Part shown: in pieces, positions 5,251 through 7,382 of the stretch
Layout of the letters: each line of letters opens with the position of its first letter
How positions within the stretch are numbered: the stretch's first letter is position 1
Source: JBEKVE01 sp049514335
GTDB lineage: Bacteria; Actinomycetota; Acidimicrobiia; Acidimicrobiales; UBA8190
Assembly: GCA_049514335.1 (NCBI GenBank)
Contig: JBEKVE010000158.1
Location: forward strand, 1-7,382
Length of the DNA: 7,382 nt
Direction of reading: 5' to 3'
The notes under the pieces: generated by a model
Told to the model about the DNA's origin: nothing
Databases searched by the model: none
What the model saw: only the letters and a program-made list of their open reading frames with translations
Program-made: the position numbers and the translations under genes

Positions 5251-6857
5251 TCGACCCTCCGGACGCGGCGGGTCATGAGGAGTCGGCGGCGCGCCGCCCA
5301 CCCCACCACCACCAGGATCGCCCCGACGACCACGGTGGGGGCTGGATTGCCACCGGTCATGGCCCTGGTGGGGTTGGTGCCGGGGAGCGCCACCGACGGG
5401 TCCGCACCGCCCGAGGCGGCGGTGCTCGCACCGCCGAAGGAGCCCGTGCTGCCGGCGCTCGTGGTGGACGCCTTCTTGGCCGTCGTGGTGGTGGTGGCCT
5501 TGGCCGCCGTCTTGGCGCCCGTGCTGCCGTTGGTGAGGGCGGTGGCGGGGGCACCGGGCGGGGGCGGGGGTGCGGCGCCGTTGGTGACGCCACAGGTGGG
5601 CGTGGTCTGGCCCGCCTGCACCTCCGTGGGCGTGAGGTCGCCGCACGAGTAGCCCTGGTCCTCGGCCGAGGTCGGTGACACCGCACCGGGGACGTCATCG
5701 ATGACGTGGTCGATGCCGTAGCGCTCGAGCGACAGGCCCAGGCTGGCGAAGTTCATCTTCGGCGCCTCTTGCTGGCCCAGCGTGAGCACGTAGTTGACGA
5801 AGGCGCTCATCACCGCGCCCTTGGCCTTGCTCCACCCCGTCGTGGGGGTGAGGAGGTAGCTGTAGGTGGAGGGGTTGTAGACATTCGGACCGAGGCCGTT
5901 GAAGTCGAGCACGTGGGTGCCGTCGGCCTGCTGGGTGGCGTAGGCCAGCGCCGAGGCCACGTCGACGGGGCTGGGCTTGGTGAACTTGCTGCTGGCGTTC
6001 TGCACTAGGGCCACCGACTGGGCAGGGTTGCTGCCGGTGAACCCGGAGTCGATGGCGTAGTTCTCCTGCACCGGCCCGATAGCCCCCGGTGTGTTGGCCA
6101 CGGTCGAGGCCACCGCCGGCGTGGTCTGTTCGTCGTAGCCGTTGCCCGGGTTCTCCCAGTTCGACCCGGGAACCGTGGAGGAGATGGCCACCCCGCTCGG
6201 CGGGGTGGTCCCCGACATGTTCTTGGCGTACTGGGCCCACACCGCAGGCTGCTCGTCGATGCAGTACTCCTCGAGCACGTAGTTGGTCCCCGCCGGATCG
6301 CTCTCGGTCACCGGCTTCACCGGCAGATTGGGCATGGTGACCGCGGCGTTGGCCCCGTTCAGCTTGAGAGCGGGATCGTCCCAGTTGGTGATCTGCCCCG
6401 TGAGCAGCAGGCACGCCGTGTAGCTCGTGAGCTGCAGGGTCTGGCTCAGCCCGGGGACGTTGTACATGAACGCCACGCCGGCGGCGGTGATGGGGATGAA
6501 CTCGTAGGGGAACGAGGGCGGTGTGGTGCCCACGCTCGAGTTCACGTAGCCGGTGTCGCTCACGGCGAAGTCGACGGTCTCGTTGGTGAACTCGTAGCGG
6601 CCCTGGCCCGAGGAGCTCGGGGTGTAGTTGACGCTCAGGGAGTAAGGCGAGTGGCTGACATCGGCGTCCCACTGGGTGACGGCGGGCGCGGCGAAGGAGG
6701 ACCCGTTGCCGTTGAGCAGGGTGCCGGCGCTGGCGGGCCCGACGTCGGTGACCATGGTGGTGAAGACGGCCGTCGCCACGAGCGCCACCGCTCCCCACAG
6801 TCCCGGCCGGCTCAGCCGGACGGCACGGGATCGGGCCGGGCGGTTGCGCATGGTCAT
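5247..6857 (-). CDS. pstS: PstS-type phosphate-binding protein with C-terminal surface anchor
   Basis: Predicted extracellular substrate-binding protein of the Pst importer, 536 residues, longer than a typical PstS because of an anchor tail. A Sec signal peptide covers residues 1-44 (hydrophobic core about 20-36, cleavage after ASA) and has no lipobox Cys. PstS landmarks follow in order: NGNGSSFAAP (49-58), NYTPSSSGQGRYEF (77-90), VDFAVSD (95-101), a middle-lobe FIPITAAGVAFMYNVPG (120-136) and GQITNWDDPALKL (154-166). The usual phosphate-loop RSDGSGTT is replaced by ESDPAGTN (185-192). Cys149/Cys199 and Cys405/Cys422 may form disulfides. Residues about 427-490 are a Pro, then Ala/Thr/Ser/Gly-rich linker. 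It ends in LPGTN (491-495), AMTGG (499-503), a hydrophobic helix (508-520) and an Arg-rich tail. The start at 6857 is chosen for the exact AAAGGAG six bases upstream; ATG 6881 (4-nt overlap with pstA) is the alternative. The stop overlaps the next gene's GTG. Confidence 0.86.
   Translation of the reverse strand: MTMRNRPARSRAVRLSRPGLWGAVALVATAVFTTMVTDVGPASAGTLLNGNGSSFAAPAVTQWDADVSHSPYSLSVNYTPSSSGQGRYEFTNETVDFAVSDTGYVNSSVGTTPPSFPYEFIPITAAGVAFMYNVPGLSQTLQLTSYTACLLLTGQITNWDDPALKLNGANAAVTMPNLPVKPVTESDPAGTNYVLEEYCIDEQPAVWAQYAKNMSGTTPPSGVAISSTVPGSNWENPGNGYDEQTTPAVASTVANTPGAIGPVQENYAIDSGFTGSNPAQSVALVQNASSKFTKPSPVDVASALAYATQQADGTHVLDFNGLGPNVYNPSTYSYLLTPTTGWSKAKGAVMSAFVNYVLTLGQQEAPKMNFASLGLSLERYGIDHVIDDVPGAVSPTSAEDQGYSCGDLTPTEVQAGQTTPTCGVTNGAAPPPPPGAPATALTNGSTGAKTAAKATTTTTAKKASTTSAGSTGSFGGASTAASGGADPSVALPGTNPTRAMTGGNPAPTVVVGAILVVVGWAARRRLLMTRRVRRVE
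5250..5387 (-). other. C-terminal sorting signal of the first PstS (LPGTN ... AMTGG, helix, Arg tail)
   Basis: Residues 491-536 form a tripartite cell-wall sorting signal: a motif, a hydrophobic segment (TVVVGAILVVVGW) and a positively charged tail (RRR...RRVRR). Two motif candidates exist: LPGTN at 491-495, and AMTGG at 499-503 (DNA 5349-5363). The second sits at the same distance from the helix as LASTG in the neighbouring protein, and the surroundings also match (NPTRAMTGGNPAP against DPTLASTGGDPLP). It is therefore the more likely sortase site, although the usual Leu of LAxTG is Arg here. Confidence 0.7.
5256..5260 (-). promoter_or_regulatory. Ribosome binding site fixing a GTG start
   Basis: The minus strand reads GGAGG, then five bases, then GTG at 5250. 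Together with the 4-nt GTGA overlap and the immediately following signal peptide, this fixes the start; a longer upstream reading in this frame runs antiparallel to no recognisable domain and merely overlaps the tail of the preceding gene. Confidence 0.8.
6726..6857 (-). other. Sec signal peptide of the first PstS
   Basis: Residues 1-44 have a basic n-region with several Arg, a hydrophobic core (about WGAVALVATAVFTTMV) and an ASA site before Gly45. There is no Cys at the cleavage point, so this is not a lipoprotein signal. No clear twin-Arg RRxFLK motif is present, so Sec export is the better reading. Confidence 0.75.
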
Positions 6858-6863
6858 GTCCTG

Positions 6864-6870
6864 CTCCTTT
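6864..6870 (-). promoter_or_regulatory. Ribosome binding site of the first pstS
   Basis: The minus strand reads AAAGGAG followed by six bases and ATG at 6857, close to a consensus Shine-Dalgarno sequence. It lies inside the reading frame if the ATG at 6881 were used, so it is the main reason for preferring 6857. A further ATG at 6851 would have a 12-base spacing and is less likely. Confidence 0.75.
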
Positions 6871-6877
6871 GTCGACG

Positions 6878-7382
6878 TCATTGACCGAAACCTGCCTTTC
6901 GCCGCCGCAGGCGACGCGAGATCCCGCCGCCTCCGGCCGCCCCGATGACGCGGGCGGCGACGAAGAGCCCGAGGACCACCGCCACCAGCACGAAGGCGAT
7001 GCCCCAGGCCTCGCGGATGGCGTTGAGCGAGGGTTGGTTGATGAGCTCGTAGATCCGCAGCGGCAGGTCGTCCTGCTGGCCGTGGAAGGGGACGAGGTTG
7101 TAGTGGGTGTTCCCGCCCGCGGTGAACAGGACCTCGGCGGTCTCCCCGGCGGTGCGGGCCACGCCGAGGATCGCCGCGGTGATGAGCCCCACGCGCGCTG
7201 TGGGGAGGACGATGCGCAGCACCACCCGCCACTGCGGCGCTCCCAGGGCGAGCGCCGCTTCGCGCAACGAGCCGGGCACGATGATGATGACCTCGAGGGC
7301 GGCTCGCGTGATCAGCGGCAACATGAGGACGCTGAGCGCCAACCCGGCGGTGAGACCCGTCTTCCCCTCACCGCCGTGGGCG
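6878..7382 (-). CDS. pstA: PstA, phosphate ABC transporter permease (C-terminal part; 5' end outside window)
   Basis: This is one of the two membrane subunits that form the phosphate channel of the PstSCAB importer. The visible 167 residues are open to the right edge; an in-frame TTG at 7342 is internal, because the upstream residues (GKTGLTAG) also fit the family. The binding-protein-dependent permease EAA loop is clear (SLREAALALGAPQWRVVLRIVLP, about visible residues 38-60). It is followed by the PstA-type GVARTAGETAEVLFTA segment and a last membrane helix (about FVLVAVVLGLFVAARVIG). The protein ends in a basic cytoplasmic tail (SRRLRRRKAGFGQ). An acidic residue follows GETA where Pro is the usual PstA residue, a minor variation. 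The TGA stop (6878-6880) overlaps a possible ATG for the next gene at 6881. The partner permease PstC would normally lie upstream, outside the window. Family assignment is secure; phosphate specificity is inferred from family and neighbours. Confidence 0.94.
   Translation of the reverse strand, partial: AHGGEGKTGLTAGLALSVLMLPLITRAALEVIIIVPGSLREAALALGAPQWRVVLRIVLPTARVGLITAAILGVARTAGETAEVLFTAGGNTHYNLVPFHGQQDDLPLRIYELINQPSLNAIREAWGIAFVLVAVVLGLFVAARVIGAAGGGGISRRLRRRKAGFGQ

Noticed and set aside
4354..5652. Plus-strand 432-codon open frame opposite the two PstS genes
   Set aside because: It spans the junction of two well supported genes with signal peptides and sorting tails and shows only biased composition.
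5247..7232. Extended start for the first pstS that would overlap pstA by more than 300 bases
   Set aside because: The extra N-terminal part is the out-of-frame reading of pstA; the signal peptide and a strong ribosome site place the start at 6857.

Overview
The window is a single co-oriented gene block. All six genes lie on the minus strand, and both end genes run off the window. Base composition is very GC-rich, with G/C at most third codon positions and GTG/TTG starts in use. Together with a class E-type sortase and LAxTG-type sorting signals, this points to an actinobacterium. An uncultured or acidimicrobial-like lineage is a guess; nothing in the sequence fixes the taxon.

Layout in transcription order (right to left): (1) the C-terminal part of the phosphate permease PstA (6878-7382); (2) a PstS-type phosphate-binding protein with a C-terminal wall/membrane anchor (5247-6857); (3) a second, more divergent PstS-like protein with an LASTG sorting signal (3667-5250); (4) the phosphate ABC ATPase PstB with a proline-rich N-terminal extension (2735-3670); (5) an exosortase/archaeosortase-family membrane protein fused to an EpsI-like C-terminal domain (897-2738); (6) the N-terminal part of a class E-type sortase (1-827, running off the left edge). 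Three junctions are 4-nt start/stop overlaps (GTGA, ATGA, TTGA). The pstA-pstS gap is 20 nt, and only the exosortase-sortase gap is longer (69 nt). The block therefore looks like one operon; its promoter, and presumably pstC, lie beyond the right edge. No RNA genes, mobile elements, CRISPR arrays or convincing terminators are visible, and no gene-free stretch exceeds 300 bases.

The working model (inference) is a phosphate-uptake operon whose binding proteins are not lipoproteins. They are secreted by Sec-type signal peptides and held at the surface by matching C-terminal signals of the form [DN]PTxAxTGG[DN]PxP, each followed by a hydrophobic helix and an Arg-rich tail. The operon also encodes the likely anchoring enzyme, the sortase. 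The exosortase-EpsI protein is a second, unrelated transpeptidase-type enzyme whose substrate is not apparent. This Pst + two anchored PstS + exosortase + sortase arrangement is the most interesting feature of the window.
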